Origin: Burkholderiales bacterium UBA4657
GTDB taxonomy: Bacteria > Pseudomonadota > Gammaproteobacteria > Burkholderiales > Burkholderiaceae_E
Direction of reading: 5' to 3'
Assembly: GCA_002405475.1 (NCBI GenBank)
Contig: DHLX01000016.1
Coordinates: 1 to 38,521 of the forward strand
Length of the DNA stretch: 38,521 nt
Of this stretch, positions 1-8,193 are shown one piece after another. The translations under genes were made by a program, and so were the position numbers. The notes under the pieces were generated by a model. It was not told the DNA's origin and made no database searches. It saw nothing but the letters and a program-made list of their open reading frames with translations. Positions within the stretch are counted from its first letter, which is position 1. The number at the start of each line of letters is the position of its first letter.

Positions 1-1308
1 AGCTTTGTGCGCATCGCGATCCACTACCACAGATTCGATATCATTTCTTAAAGACGCCACCGCCTGTTCGAGATCGGCACCAAGCCGAGCATTTTTCGTA
101 TCATCCCGATCAAATATTGATTGTGCTACTGTAATTTCCGACCGCAGTCGCTTTTTGACTTGATCCAACACCATCGAGTGTTTTTCACGAATATCTCCTT
201 CCGAAGGTCGCGCAAGTCGAAAGGCAATGTATTGCTTGTCAAAAATCAGGTCATAGGGAACCAGATAGTTCTGCAAATAGAACGTCAGTGCATGGTGCCT
301 CTCATCTGTATCCTCAACTGGAACGATCGTTTCATATGCAGCCCGACCTAACAGATAAACTGGCTTCCCCCAAAGCAGCGCTTCAAAACCCATACTTGAA
401 TTGATCGTCAGAATGGATTTGCAATCAAACAGAAATTGCGTACCTGTGCTGCGCTCAACACCGCCCTTCTCACTCTTAACAGAAAAGAGAGAACCAGGAT
501 GCGCCTTGTAGGCAATCTTCTTCCCTGTGAAGTTATTTCGTGCATATACGATCAGCGCTTGATTGGAAAACCCATTGCTGGAAGCAATAAGATTTGTATC
601 GTCTTCTATCTGTAAGGCAACACCCACGTCAAACTGCGGCTGCCTTTCCAGCGCCTCTTCTTCGGCCCAGCTTCCATCCAACACCGAAGAACGAATTTCT
701 GAAAATGTTTCTCGCTTTCTGGGCTCTGCTACTTGGCGGTAATTGCGGTAACGAGCAGGAAACTCGGAATGCTCATTCAATCCTTGAAAGTCAAAATAGG
801 CCAAATCAACATAACCCGGCGATCTCAACGGGCCCAGTTCAAAATATATTGCAGGAATACCTTTTTCTCGCGCCGCCCTAGCGAGTGAAGGGCAGTTAAC
901 CGGCGAAAGGACGGCATCTATTTTTCCATTATTCCCAAGATTTTGAAGTTCATTGGAGTAATACGAAATGAGTTCAGGCACCTCTTTAGATAAGACTGTA
1001 TTGAATGCTTGTACTGGGTTACTCCCAGAGGACACCAGCAGCCTGTCGAAAATTGGATCTGGCATTGATGAGTATGAGACTTGCGACAACTCTTCTTTCG
1101 AAGGGATCTCATACTTTAATTTACGCATCGCGTTCTCATCGAACTCCCAGCGCGCTACAAGCCTGTAATCATCCGGGTTGGCCAGGTAGTCAGAATGTAT
1201 AAAAAAATGCCTGTCGCCATGAGTAGACGACAAGAACTTATAGAACATCCATAAATACGGTGCTCGTTCGCCACGAAATGGGAACTGAGGCAGGTTGATG
1301 ACAATCAT
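1..1308 (-). CDS. Kdo-transferase-like glycosyltransferase, 3' part missing (runs off window)
   Basis: An open frame of 436 codons without a stop reaches the left edge, so only the N-terminal part is seen. The start ATG overlaps the stop of the upstream gene as ATGA. The protein begins MIVINLPQFPFRGERAPYLW. Around residues 268-320 it has a His-Pro pair (H270) and an INSSMGFEALLWGKPVYLLG stretch with S304/S305. This layout is typical of the beta-Kdo transferases of the KpsS/KpsC and WbbB GT99 group, where such residues bind CMP-Kdo. The last ~30 residues turn charged and heptad-like, suggesting a coiled coil before a further domain. As the distal gene of an operon with an O-antigen ABC transporter, it could add a terminal Kdo cap that stops chain growth. 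Kdo-transferase fold is moderately supported; GT99 membership and the capping role are inference. Confidence 0.62.
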   Translation of the reverse strand, partial: MIVINLPQFPFRGERAPYLWMFYKFLSSTHGDRHFFIHSDYLANPDDYRLVARWEFDENAMRKLKYEIPSKEELSQVSYSSMPDPIFDRLLVSSGSNPVQAFNTVLSKEVPELISYYSNELQNLGNNGKIDAVLSPVNCPSLARAAREKGIPAIYFELGPLRSPGYVDLAYFDFQGLNEHSEFPARYRNYRQVAEPRKRETFSEIRSSVLDGSWAEEEALERQPQFDVGVALQIEDDTNLIASSNGFSNQALIVYARNNFTGKKIAYKAHPGSLFSVKSEKGGVERSTGTQFLFDCKSILTINSSMGFEALLWGKPVYLLGRAAYETIVPVEDTDERHHALTFYLQNYLVPYDLIFDKQYIAFRLARPSEGDIREKHSMVLDQVKKRLRSEITVAQSIFDRDDTKNARLGADLEQAVASLRNDIESVVVDRDAHKA

Positions 1309-2729
1309 TGGGTAATCCCCCTGACAACGCCCTCAAGCCACAACAACTCGTCGCGCATGAATTTCGTCTGTTTATTGGTTCTTCTGCCTCCAAGCGCCTT
1401 CCTCAGCAAGGCCTGATCCAGAACATCCTTAGGGATACCATTTTTCTTCTTCTTGAGAAAAACATAGTACGGATCTGCAAACTTCAAATCGCCCAGACGA
1501 AAATGGTATCTGGAGGAATGAATCAACTCGTCCGTACTGACTGAGCCATTTGCTAATTCAATGGAGTAGCCATTCGGAACGACTTCATACTCACCGAAGT
1601 TCCCTAGTTGAGCCCTGATCTTTTCCGTATTCAAGGACGAGGAAACAGCAAGATCGATATCCGCAGGCAAGCGGATGCCAAATACACCGAAAACGGCACT
1701 GCCTACGATACAAACATCTTTCTTCGACACGCCGAGATGATCAAGAGACTGCCTCAGCCCTTCGATCGAGCGACAGAGCGCAGGATCACTTGATACCTGA
1801 TTGAAGCGATACCCGCGATAGAACCGAATACTGCTCGTGGAATAAAGCAGGGACAGCATGCGCTGCTTTTCGATTTCACTGGTGGGCGCATGCAGGGTCA
1901 GGAATAACTCCTGGCGAATCCTGCCATTAAATTCTCCTCGAATCTCGCGTTTTATCTCTGACAAACAATGCAAGAAATCGCGCTCAGGCCCTACGGAATC
2001 GGGCAATGGTTCAACTTGAATCGCCAACAATCGCGTTGAAAAACTGCCATGAATGATGGCCTTGCGCCGGATGTTGTCGTTACTTTTAGGCTCGACACCA
2101 TAGAGTTCGTGCACAAACCGATAAAAACCATCGAAGTTGCCACGAAAATCCAATAATTGAACAGTGGCAAGCTTGAGCCCCCTTTGCTCCAGCACAGAAA
2201 TAATCTCAGGCCAGCAATCTTCTGTGACGCCCCAGAGCAAGATAGGCGCAGCGTTTTTATGAGAACGTGCGTATTCTTCCAAAAGAAACAGGTACTCTTT
2301 TCGGTTGAAGTGGCTTAGAAACCACTTTGCGTCCCATATTCCCCCACCGCTGCTGCGCACCACCGGTATTGCGTTCAACCCGAGTGATAAGGCCGCTGCA
2401 AGACGATGGGCACCGTTGACTAATAGCAACTCCCCTGAAATAGCGATAGCACGATCTTCACGAAACCCGTTATCTGCCATCGAGCGATACAACGCCATTG
2501 CTTCGCGCTCATAGTCATCTATGCACGTCTTGGCTATGTGGTGTTCAGCCCGATTAAGGTCCGGCGGCTCAATACCCCCCGTCCTTTGCAGGATGTGCTT
2601 GCGGTAGAGTGAAACTATTAAACCTGCGTCTCGCGTGCGCCCTCCCCCAATCACATCAAAGTAGAGTTTCTTCAGAAAGACATCAAGTCTATTGATTGAC
2701 AACAAGGATTCAGGTCTTTTGTATTCCAT
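1305..2729 (-). CDS. ParB/Srx-like domain fused to nucleotidyltransferase-fold domain, unknown function
   Basis: Protein of 474 residues. I chose the ATG at 2729 because it forms TGATG with the wzt stop; a GTG one codon upstream is possible. Residues ~65-125 resemble a ParB/sulfiredoxin-type domain: a conserved-looking GELLLVNGAHRLAAAL segment (99-114) where ParB and the free-serine kinases carry an (D/N)GxHR box. Residues ~338-445 look like a polymerase-beta-type nucleotidyltransferase: GSAVFGVFGIRLPADIDLAV (343-362) gives the GS...DxD signature, followed by a basic KKKKNGIPKDV segment. The middle (~140-330) is not recognised. There is no signal peptide or membrane segment, so it is cytoplasmic. 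Its place between wzt and a Kdo-transferase-like gene, coupled to both, suggests glycan-end modification or control (for example phosphorylation or nucleotidyl transfer). That role is inference; domain calls rest on motifs only. Confidence 0.6.
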   Translation of the reverse strand: MEYKRPESLLSINRLDVFLKKLYFDVIGGGRTRDAGLIVSLYRKHILQRTGGIEPPDLNRAEHHIAKTCIDDYEREAMALYRSMADNGFREDRAIAISGELLLVNGAHRLAAALSLGLNAIPVVRSSGGGIWDAKWFLSHFNRKEYLFLLEEYARSHKNAAPILLWGVTEDCWPEIISVLEQRGLKLATVQLLDFRGNFDGFYRFVHELYGVEPKSNDNIRRKAIIHGSFSTRLLAIQVEPLPDSVGPERDFLHCLSEIKREIRGEFNGRIRQELFLTLHAPTSEIEKQRMLSLLYSTSSIRFYRGYRFNQVSSDPALCRSIEGLRQSLDHLGVSKKDVCIVGSAVFGVFGIRLPADIDLAVSSSLNTEKIRAQLGNFGEYEVVPNGYSIELANGSVSTDELIHSSRYHFRLGDLKFADPYYVFLKKKKNGIPKDVLDQALLRKALGGRRTNKQTKFMRDELLWLEGVVRGITQ

Positions 2730-3994
2730 CACAGGGCTCGATATTCAATAGATGTATAAGCCTGACCCACCTGAAAAACCGCCGAAGTCACCAGAATTTT
2801 TCTCACCCCCCAACGCTGGTCGAGATCGGTTCGTTCACCATCGTCCTTTACTAATCCGATATTCAGGAAGTACTCGCCAGCAACAATATTCAATTGAAAT
2901 GAGGCCTCAATGCAATTATTTCCCTTTTGCAAACGTAGTGGATAGCCAGAAAACTGATTGTTTCCTCCGATAACACGCACGCCCTGTGAGTTGCGCAAAC
3001 CAAATCCGATAATGACATCTTGAATCTCAGTTTCCGCAATAATCAAGAGGCGCATCTTCACCTTTTCACCGGACAAAAAACACTCATCGCCAGCCTCAGA
3101 CTCGCCGAGCAGATCAACTTCACTTATAACTGCCTCCTGCGTACCCAAAGACTCCGGCAGATACTCAGACGAGCAGTAGTATTTTTTGAGCGGGTTCCGT
3201 ACGCCTTTTTTATAAATCTTTTCTTTTTGGTCATTAATTTTTAGCAAGCGCTCATAGGTCCGCATTGAATCAAATACAGATTCGGCGGGCAGCTTCTTGC
3301 CTTTATCAAGAATATGAACCCCACTACATAGTCGCCCAATGGACCCCAAGTCGTGACTTACAAATAGCACGGTTGTACCGATTTCTTGCAGACTTTTCAG
3401 TCGATCCATGCACTTGAGCTGAAAAGCCCCGTCACCCACGGCCAAGGCTTCATCAACGACGAGAATGTCTGGCTTCACATGTACAGTCACTGAAAATGCA
3501 AGCCGAACCACCATCCCGCTGGAGTATGTTTTGACTGGTTGCCCTACGAACTCACCCAACTCGGAAAAGTCGATAATCTCCTCTAGTGATTGATCAATTT
3601 CTTTCTTAGATAGTCCGAGAATTGAGGCGTTGAGGTAGATATTTTCGAGTCCCGTAAATTCAGGATTGAATCCAGAGCCCAACTCGAGCAGGGCTGCAAT
3701 ACGACCTTTTGTTTCAATGGTCCCACTGGTCGGACTTAGCGTCCCACAAATCATTTGCAGCAGCGTGGATTTTCCACTGCCGTTGCGGCCGATGATGCCG
3801 ACGGTTTCGCCTTTCTTGACCTCGAACGATACATCCTTAAGTGCCCAGAATTCGCGGTAATACTGCTTGGGCGGCATGCCGGCAAGGCGCCGCAGGCGTG
3901 GCAGCACGAACTGCTTGAGCCTGTCACGGGGTTGGTCGTAGATCTGGTAGCACTTGCTCAGGTTCTCGACTTTGATGGCGATTTCAGAGGACAT
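2729..3994 (-). CDS. wzt: O-antigen ABC transporter ATPase with C-terminal glycan-binding domain (Wzt)
   Basis: ATP-binding subunit that powers export of lipid-linked polysaccharide across the inner membrane with Wzm. With the start MSSEIAIKVE the protein is 421 residues. A longer upstream start would add an unlikely 17-residue tail inside wzm. Walker A is GRNGSGKST at 69-77; the family-typical degenerate signature TYSSGMVVRLAFS and Walker B ILVVDEALAVGD follow. After ~residue 245 comes a ~165-residue extension (AVISEVDLLG... to the end) of beta-sandwich character, matching the Wzt C-terminal domain that binds the modified non-reducing end of the glycan in O8/O9a/O12-type systems. It overlaps wzm by 11 bp and its stop forms TGATG with the next gene. 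The extension implies that the exported polymer is completed and capped in the cytoplasm. Confidence 0.93.
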   Translation of the reverse strand: MSSEIAIKVENLSKCYQIYDQPRDRLKQFVLPRLRRLAGMPPKQYYREFWALKDVSFEVKKGETVGIIGRNGSGKSTLLQMICGTLSPTSGTIETKGRIAALLELGSGFNPEFTGLENIYLNASILGLSKKEIDQSLEEIIDFSELGEFVGQPVKTYSSGMVVRLAFSVTVHVKPDILVVDEALAVGDGAFQLKCMDRLKSLQEIGTTVLFVSHDLGSIGRLCSGVHILDKGKKLPAESVFDSMRTYERLLKINDQKEKIYKKGVRNPLKKYYCSSEYLPESLGTQEAVISEVDLLGESEAGDECFLSGEKVKMRLLIIAETEIQDVIIGFGLRNSQGVRVIGGNNQFSGYPLRLQKGNNCIEASFQLNIVAGEYFLNIGLVKDDGERTDLDQRWGVRKILVTSAVFQVGQAYTSIEYRAL

Positions 3995-4802
3995 TGGCAA
4001 ACCCCTTACGCGTCTTCTGGAACCAGGCGAAGCATAGCCAGGCAATGCCCAAAGTTACCCCCCAGTAAATCGCCAGCATGAGAAAGTCCGGCGTCTTGCC
4101 CCAGAACAGTACGTCGCGTGTTTGTTCGACCACGGTGGTCAGCGGATTGAGATAGAGGATGTAGCGGTAGTCCTCAGGAAACGCGGTGGCAGGGTAGAAG
4201 ATGGGGCTGAGGAACATCAAGGTGGTTGTCAGCAGCCCGATAAACTGCGAGACGTCGCGCAGGAAAACGCCGAGCGATGCCAGGGCCCAGCTCAAGCCCA
4301 TGAGGAACAGGCAGAACGGCAGCAACACCAGCGGCAGATAGAACACGGTGAGGTGCGGAATGCCGAGGAAGAGGGTGTAGGCAATCAGCCAGACCCCGAG
4401 GCTGATGAGGGTGTGAAACAGCGCCGACAGCAAGCCGACGAAGGGAAGAATCTCCAGCGGGAAAACGACCTTTTTCACGTAGTTGGTGTTCGAGAGGATC
4501 AAACCCGGCGCCCGGTTGATGCACTCGGCAAACAGGTTGAAGACGAGCAAGCCGGCGAAGAGCACCAGCGCAAACTCGGTTTTCGATCCGCCGCCACCGC
4601 CCCAGCGCGCCTGAAAGATGACGCTGAAGACGAAGGTGAAGACTGCGAGCATGAAGAGCGGGTTGAAGAACGACCACAGCAGGCCCAGGAAGGAGCCGCG
4701 GTAACGCCCCAGCACTTCGCGCTTGGCGGAGGCCTTGACGAGTTCGCGGTTGCGCCAGAGGCTGGCGAACATTTCTATTGGCGTTGCAGGAAAGTGACGC
4801 AT
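3984..4802 (-). CDS. wzm: O-antigen/polysaccharide ABC transporter permease (Wzm)
   Basis: Inner-membrane channel subunit of the ABC-2 type polysaccharide exporter. The start MRHFPATPIEMF gives 272 residues, the usual Wzm length, and forms TGATG with the rfbC stop; a more upstream start would intrude into rfbC. The N-terminus carries the amphipathic interface region (ASAKREVLGRYRGSFLGLLW) typical of Wzm/KpsM. It is followed by about six hydrophobic segments, including PLFMLAVFTFVFSVIF, a long pair around LLSALFHTLISLGVWLIAYTLF, and LPLVLLPFCLFLMGLSWALA. It overlaps wzt by 11 bp, so the two subunits are probably translationally coupled. Confidence 0.93.
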   Translation of the reverse strand: MRHFPATPIEMFASLWRNRELVKASAKREVLGRYRGSFLGLLWSFFNPLFMLAVFTFVFSVIFQARWGGGGGSKTEFALVLFAGLLVFNLFAECINRAPGLILSNTNYVKKVVFPLEILPFVGLLSALFHTLISLGVWLIAYTLFLGIPHLTVFYLPLVLLPFCLFLMGLSWALASLGVFLRDVSQFIGLLTTTLMFLSPIFYPATAFPEDYRYILYLNPLTTVVEQTRDVLFWGKTPDFLMLAIYWGVTLGIAWLCFAWFQKTRKGFANVL

Positions 4803-5347
4803 CAGGCAAACACCTCCGCCTCGATGAATGGCTTGCCCTGGGCGTCTTTTGCCGAGAGGATGGGCTGGATGCCTGCGGGCCATTGAATGGCGAGTGTCGC
4901 GTCGTTCCAGAGAATGCAGCGCTCATGGGCGGGCGCGTAGTAATCCGTGGTTTTGTAAAGGAACTCGGCGGTATCGCTCAGCACCACAAAACCATGCGCA
5001 AAGCCTTCCGGGACCCAGAGCTGGCGCTTGTTTTCCGCGGAGAGGATTTCGCCCACCCACTGGCCGAAGGTTTTGCTGTTCTTGCGCAAGTCGACCGCCA
5101 CATCGAAGACTTCACCCTGCACCACGCGCACGAGTTTGCCTTGGGGCTGCTGAATCTGATAGTGCAGGCCGCGCAGGACGTTTTTGGCGCTGCGGCTGTG
5201 ATTGTCCTGCACGAACTGCACGGATTTGCCGATGGCTTCTTCAAATTGCGCCTGGTTGAAGCTTTCGAAAAAGAGGCCGCGTTCGTCGCCGAACACTTTG
5301 GGTTCGATGAGGATGACATCGGGGATGGCAAGTGGTATGGCCTTCAT
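4802..5347 (-). CDS. rfbC: dTDP-4-dehydrorhamnose 3,5-epimerase
   Basis: Third step of dTDP-L-rhamnose synthesis: epimerises dTDP-4-keto-6-deoxyglucose at C3 and C5. The protein has 181 residues, the family norm, with the cupin fold. The catalytic His lies in RGLHYQ (H62), the conserved Lys in QGKLVRVVQGEVFDVAVDLR (K71), and the Tyr in AEFLYKTTDYYAP (Y131). The start ATG overlaps the rfbA stop (TGATG) and its own stop overlaps the wzm start in the same way. It sits in the rfbB-rfbD-rfbA-rfbC set, so the complete L-rhamnose pathway is present. Confidence 0.97.
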   Translation of the reverse strand: MKAIPLAIPDVILIEPKVFGDERGLFFESFNQAQFEEAIGKSVQFVQDNHSRSAKNVLRGLHYQIQQPQGKLVRVVQGEVFDVAVDLRKNSKTFGQWVGEILSAENKRQLWVPEGFAHGFVVLSDTAEFLYKTTDYYAPAHERCILWNDATLAIQWPAGIQPILSAKDAQGKPFIEAEVFA

Positions 5348-6237
5348 CAGAATACGTTTTCCTTGAGGATTCGCAGCAGATACTGGCCATAGCCATTTTT
5401 GATTAATGGCTGAGCTAGTACTTCGAGTTGCGCTGGGCTGATCCAGCCTTGGCGAAAAGCAATTTCTTCGGGGCAGGCGACCTTGAGACCCTGGCGGTTT
5501 TCCAGGGTAGCAATAAACTGGCTTGCTTCAAGTAGAGATTCGTGCGTGCCCGTGTCGAGCCAGGCGTAGCCCCGGCCCATGATCTCCACGCTAAGCTGAC
5601 CCTGTTCCAGATACAGTCGGTTCAGATCGGTAATTTCCAGTTCGCCACGAGCCGATGGCTTAAGCACTTTGGCTAGCTCAACAACCTGCTGGTCGTAGAA
5701 ATAAAGTCCGGTCACGGCATAGTTGGACTTGGGTTGCTGGGGTTTTTCTTCAATGGATAGCACTTTGCCCTGGCTGTCGAACTCGGCAACACCGTAGCGC
5801 TCGGGGTCATGCACATGATAGGCAAACACGCTGGCACCTACGGTGCGCACCGTAGCATTGGCTAACAGATAATGGAAGTCATGACCGTAGAAGATGTTGT
5901 CACCTAGCACAAGGGCGCTGCAGGCGTTGCCAATAAAGTGCTCGCCTATGATGAAGGCTTGCGCCAAGCCATCGGGACTGGGTTGTATGGCATAGCTCAG
6001 ATTTAGCCCCCAAGTTCTTCCGTCGCCGAGTAGCTGCTCGAAGCGGGGAGTGTCTTGCGGGGTACTGATGATGAGAATATCGCGCAGACCCGCCAGCATG
6101 AGGGTGCTGAGCGGGTAGTAGATCATTGGCTTGTCATAAATGGGCAGCAGTTGCTTGGAAACTGACTTGGTAACCGGGTAGAGCCGGGTACCCGAGCCCC
6201 CCGCCAGAATAATACCTTTACGTAGCGATTTATTCAT
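5347..6237 (-). CDS. rfbA: glucose-1-phosphate thymidylyltransferase
   Basis: First step of dTDP-L-rhamnose synthesis: joins dTTP and glucose 1-phosphate to give dTDP-glucose. It has 296 residues, as expected for RmlA/RfbA. The N-terminal nucleotide-binding motif LAGGSGTRLYPVTKSVSKQL is followed by IYDKPMIYYPLSTLMLAGLRDI, the sugar-nucleotidyltransferase signature. VLGDNIFYG and the EEKPQQPKSNYAVTGLYFYD block are also present. It starts as ATGA overlap with the rfbD stop and ends TGATG with rfbC. Confidence 0.97.
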   Translation of the reverse strand: MNKSLRKGIILAGGSGTRLYPVTKSVSKQLLPIYDKPMIYYPLSTLMLAGLRDILIISTPQDTPRFEQLLGDGRTWGLNLSYAIQPSPDGLAQAFIIGEHFIGNACSALVLGDNIFYGHDFHYLLANATVRTVGASVFAYHVHDPERYGVAEFDSQGKVLSIEEKPQQPKSNYAVTGLYFYDQQVVELAKVLKPSARGELEITDLNRLYLEQGQLSVEIMGRGYAWLDTGTHESLLEASQFIATLENRQGLKVACPEEIAFRQGWISPAQLEVLAQPLIKNGYGQYLLRILKENVF

Positions 6238-7130
6238 TGTTGCAGTAATTGATCCAGAACATAGTCAATGCCTTCGTGCCAGTCAGGCAGATTCAAGCCG
6301 AAGGTCTGACATAGCTTTTGTGTGTCAAGCCGCGAATTAGCAGGGCGCCGGGCAGTTGTGGGGTAGTCGCGAGTACTGACAGCGCGAATGGCATCAGGGG
6401 CGACTGTCACAGGCAGACCTGTAGACCGAGCTTTTTCTATTATATAGCAGGCATATTCGTGCCAATGAGTTACACCACTTGCGGTCAGGTGATACAGTCC
6501 ATAAGGAAACATTTCTGACGCTGAGCCGGTGGCGCTTTGGCGAATGATATGGGCGCTGATGTCGGCTAGCAAGGCCGCAGAAGTAGGGGCGCCAAACTGG
6601 TCACAGACTATTTTCAGTTCGGTGCGCTCACTTGCCAGACGCAGCATGGTTTTGGCAAAGTTGCCGCCATGTGCGCCGACTACCCAACTGGTGCGAAAAA
6701 TGACATGGCGTGCGCCCGAAGCCTGTAATGCCTGTTCCCCGGCCAGTTTGGTGGCGCCGTAAACACTTTGCGGGTTGGGTGTGTCAGATTCCAGGTAGGG
6801 ACCCTGTTTCGTGCCATCAAATACATAATCGGTGGAATAGTGGACAACCAAAGCACTCAGCGCTGCCGCAGCCTGACCCAGTATGCCCGGTGCCACTGCA
6901 TTGATGGCGTGTGCCAGTGCAATTTCTGTTTCTGCCTTGTCAACGGCGGTATAAGCCGCGGGGTTGACGATAACGTTGGGCTGTACACGCTGTATCAGTG
7001 CACGGATGGCTGCGGAGTCGGCGAGGTCGCAGTCAGCAAAATCGACAGCTGTAACCTTGCCCAAGGGAGCAAGAGCCCGGCGTAGCTCGAACCCAAGCTG
7101 ACCATTTTTACCAGTTAACAGTATGTTCAT
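6234..7130 (-). CDS. rfbD: dTDP-4-dehydrorhamnose reductase
   Basis: Last step of dTDP-L-rhamnose synthesis: NAD(P)H-dependent reduction of dTDP-4-keto-L-rhamnose. I chose the start MNILLTGKNGQLG because it places the Rossmann GxxGxxG motif at residue 7 as in the family, gives 298 residues, and lies one base after the rfbB stop. Longer upstream starts would read deep into rfbB. Short-chain dehydrogenase features are STDYVFDG (99-106) and YGATK with Y124/K128. Its stop overlaps the rfbA start by 4 bp. Confidence 0.96.
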   Translation of the reverse strand: MNILLTGKNGQLGFELRRALAPLGKVTAVDFADCDLADSAAIRALIQRVQPNVIVNPAAYTAVDKAETEIALAHAINAVAPGILGQAAAALSALVVHYSTDYVFDGTKQGPYLESDTPNPQSVYGATKLAGEQALQASGARHVIFRTSWVVGAHGGNFAKTMLRLASERTELKIVCDQFGAPTSAALLADISAHIIRQSATGSASEMFPYGLYHLTASGVTHWHEYACYIIEKARSTGLPVTVAPDAIRAVSTRDYPTTARRPANSRLDTQKLCQTFGLNLPDWHEGIDYVLDQLLQQ

Positions 7131-7131
7131 G

Positions 7132-8193
7132 TTAGCGCCCTTCATATTGTTTCGCCACCCACTCGCGGTAAGCGCCGCTTTGTACATGCTGTACCCACCC
7201 GGCGTTGTCCAGATACCACTGCACGGTTTTGCGAATACCACTCTCAAAAGTTTCAGCGGGTTTCCAGCCTAGCTCGCGTTCTATTTTGCGTGCGTCTATG
7301 GCGTAGCGCCGGTCATGGCCGGGGCGGTCTTGTACATGGGTGATCTGGGTCTTGTAACTGCTGCTATCAGGCTTCGGGCGTAGTTCGTCGAGCAGTTCGC
7401 AGACCCGATGCACGATTTCCAGGTTGGGCTTTTCGTTCCAGCCGCCTATGTTGTATGTCTGGCCGGAACGCCCGGCCTCAAGTACACGCCGAATGGCGCT
7501 GCAGTGGTCTTTGACATAAAGCCAGTCGCGCACCTGCATGCCGTCGCCGTAAACCGGCAGTGGCTTGCCGGCCAGTGCGTTGATAATCATGAGCGGAATG
7601 AGCTTTTCAGGAAAGTGGTACGGCCCGTAGTTGTTGCTGCAATTCGTGGTAAGCACCGGCAAACCATAAGTATGATGCCAGGCGCGTACCAGGTGGTCTG
7701 AGGCTGCTTTACTGGCAGCATACGGACTGTTGGGCTGGAAAGCGTGGCTTTCGGCAAAAGCGGGCTCGTCTGCTGCCAGCGTGCCATAAACCTCGTCGGT
7801 GCTGACATGCAGGAATCGGAAACTGGACTTTTCACTTTCGGCTAAATCGTTCCAGTAGGTACGTACCGCTTCCAGCAGGCGAAAGGTGCCGACGATATTA
7901 GTCTGGATGAAATCTTCCGGGCCGTGGATGGAGCGGTCTACATGGCTTTCGGCCGCGAAGTGCAACACGGCACGCGGGCGATGCTGAAGCAGTAGTCGCT
8001 CAACCAGGGTGCGGTCACCCAGGTCGCCATGGACAAAGACATGACGCGCATCACCTTGCAGGCTGCTCAGGTTTTCCAGGTTGCCGGCATAGGTGAGTTT
8101 GTCGAGGTTGATGACGGCTTCATCGCTCAGCGAGAGCCAGTCCAGCACAAAATTGCTGCCAATAAAGCCTGCGCCGCCGGTGACTAAAATCAT
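7132..8193 (-). CDS. rfbB: dTDP-glucose 4,6-dehydratase
   Basis: Second step of dTDP-L-rhamnose synthesis: NAD-dependent dehydration of dTDP-glucose to the 4-keto-6-deoxy sugar. 353 residues. The Rossmann motif TGGAGFIGSN is at the very N-terminus. The catalytic triple T132-D133-E134 lies in HVSTDEVYG, and Y158/K162 in YAASK. CSNNYGPYHFPEKLIPLMI and VRDWLYVKDHC, strongly conserved in RmlB, are present. The start overlaps the manC stop as ATGA, and rfbD starts one base after its stop. Confidence 0.97.
   Translation of the reverse strand: MILVTGGAGFIGSNFVLDWLSLSDEAVINLDKLTYAGNLENLSSLQGDARHVFVHGDLGDRTLVERLLLQHRPRAVLHFAAESHVDRSIHGPEDFIQTNIVGTFRLLEAVRTYWNDLAESEKSSFRFLHVSTDEVYGTLAADEPAFAESHAFQPNSPYAASKAASDHLVRAWHHTYGLPVLTTNCSNNYGPYHFPEKLIPLMIINALAGKPLPVYGDGMQVRDWLYVKDHCSAIRRVLEAGRSGQTYNIGGWNEKPNLEIVHRVCELLDELRPKPDSSSYKTQITHVQDRPGHDRRYAIDARKIERELGWKPAETFESGIRKTVQWYLDNAGWVQHVQSGAYREWVAKQYEGR

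Noticed and set aside
4122..4886. 254-codon plus-strand open frame opposite wzm
   Set aside because: Antisense shadow of wzm/rfbC; Glu/Gln-rich low-complexity translation with no family resemblance, while the minus strand encodes a clear Wzm.
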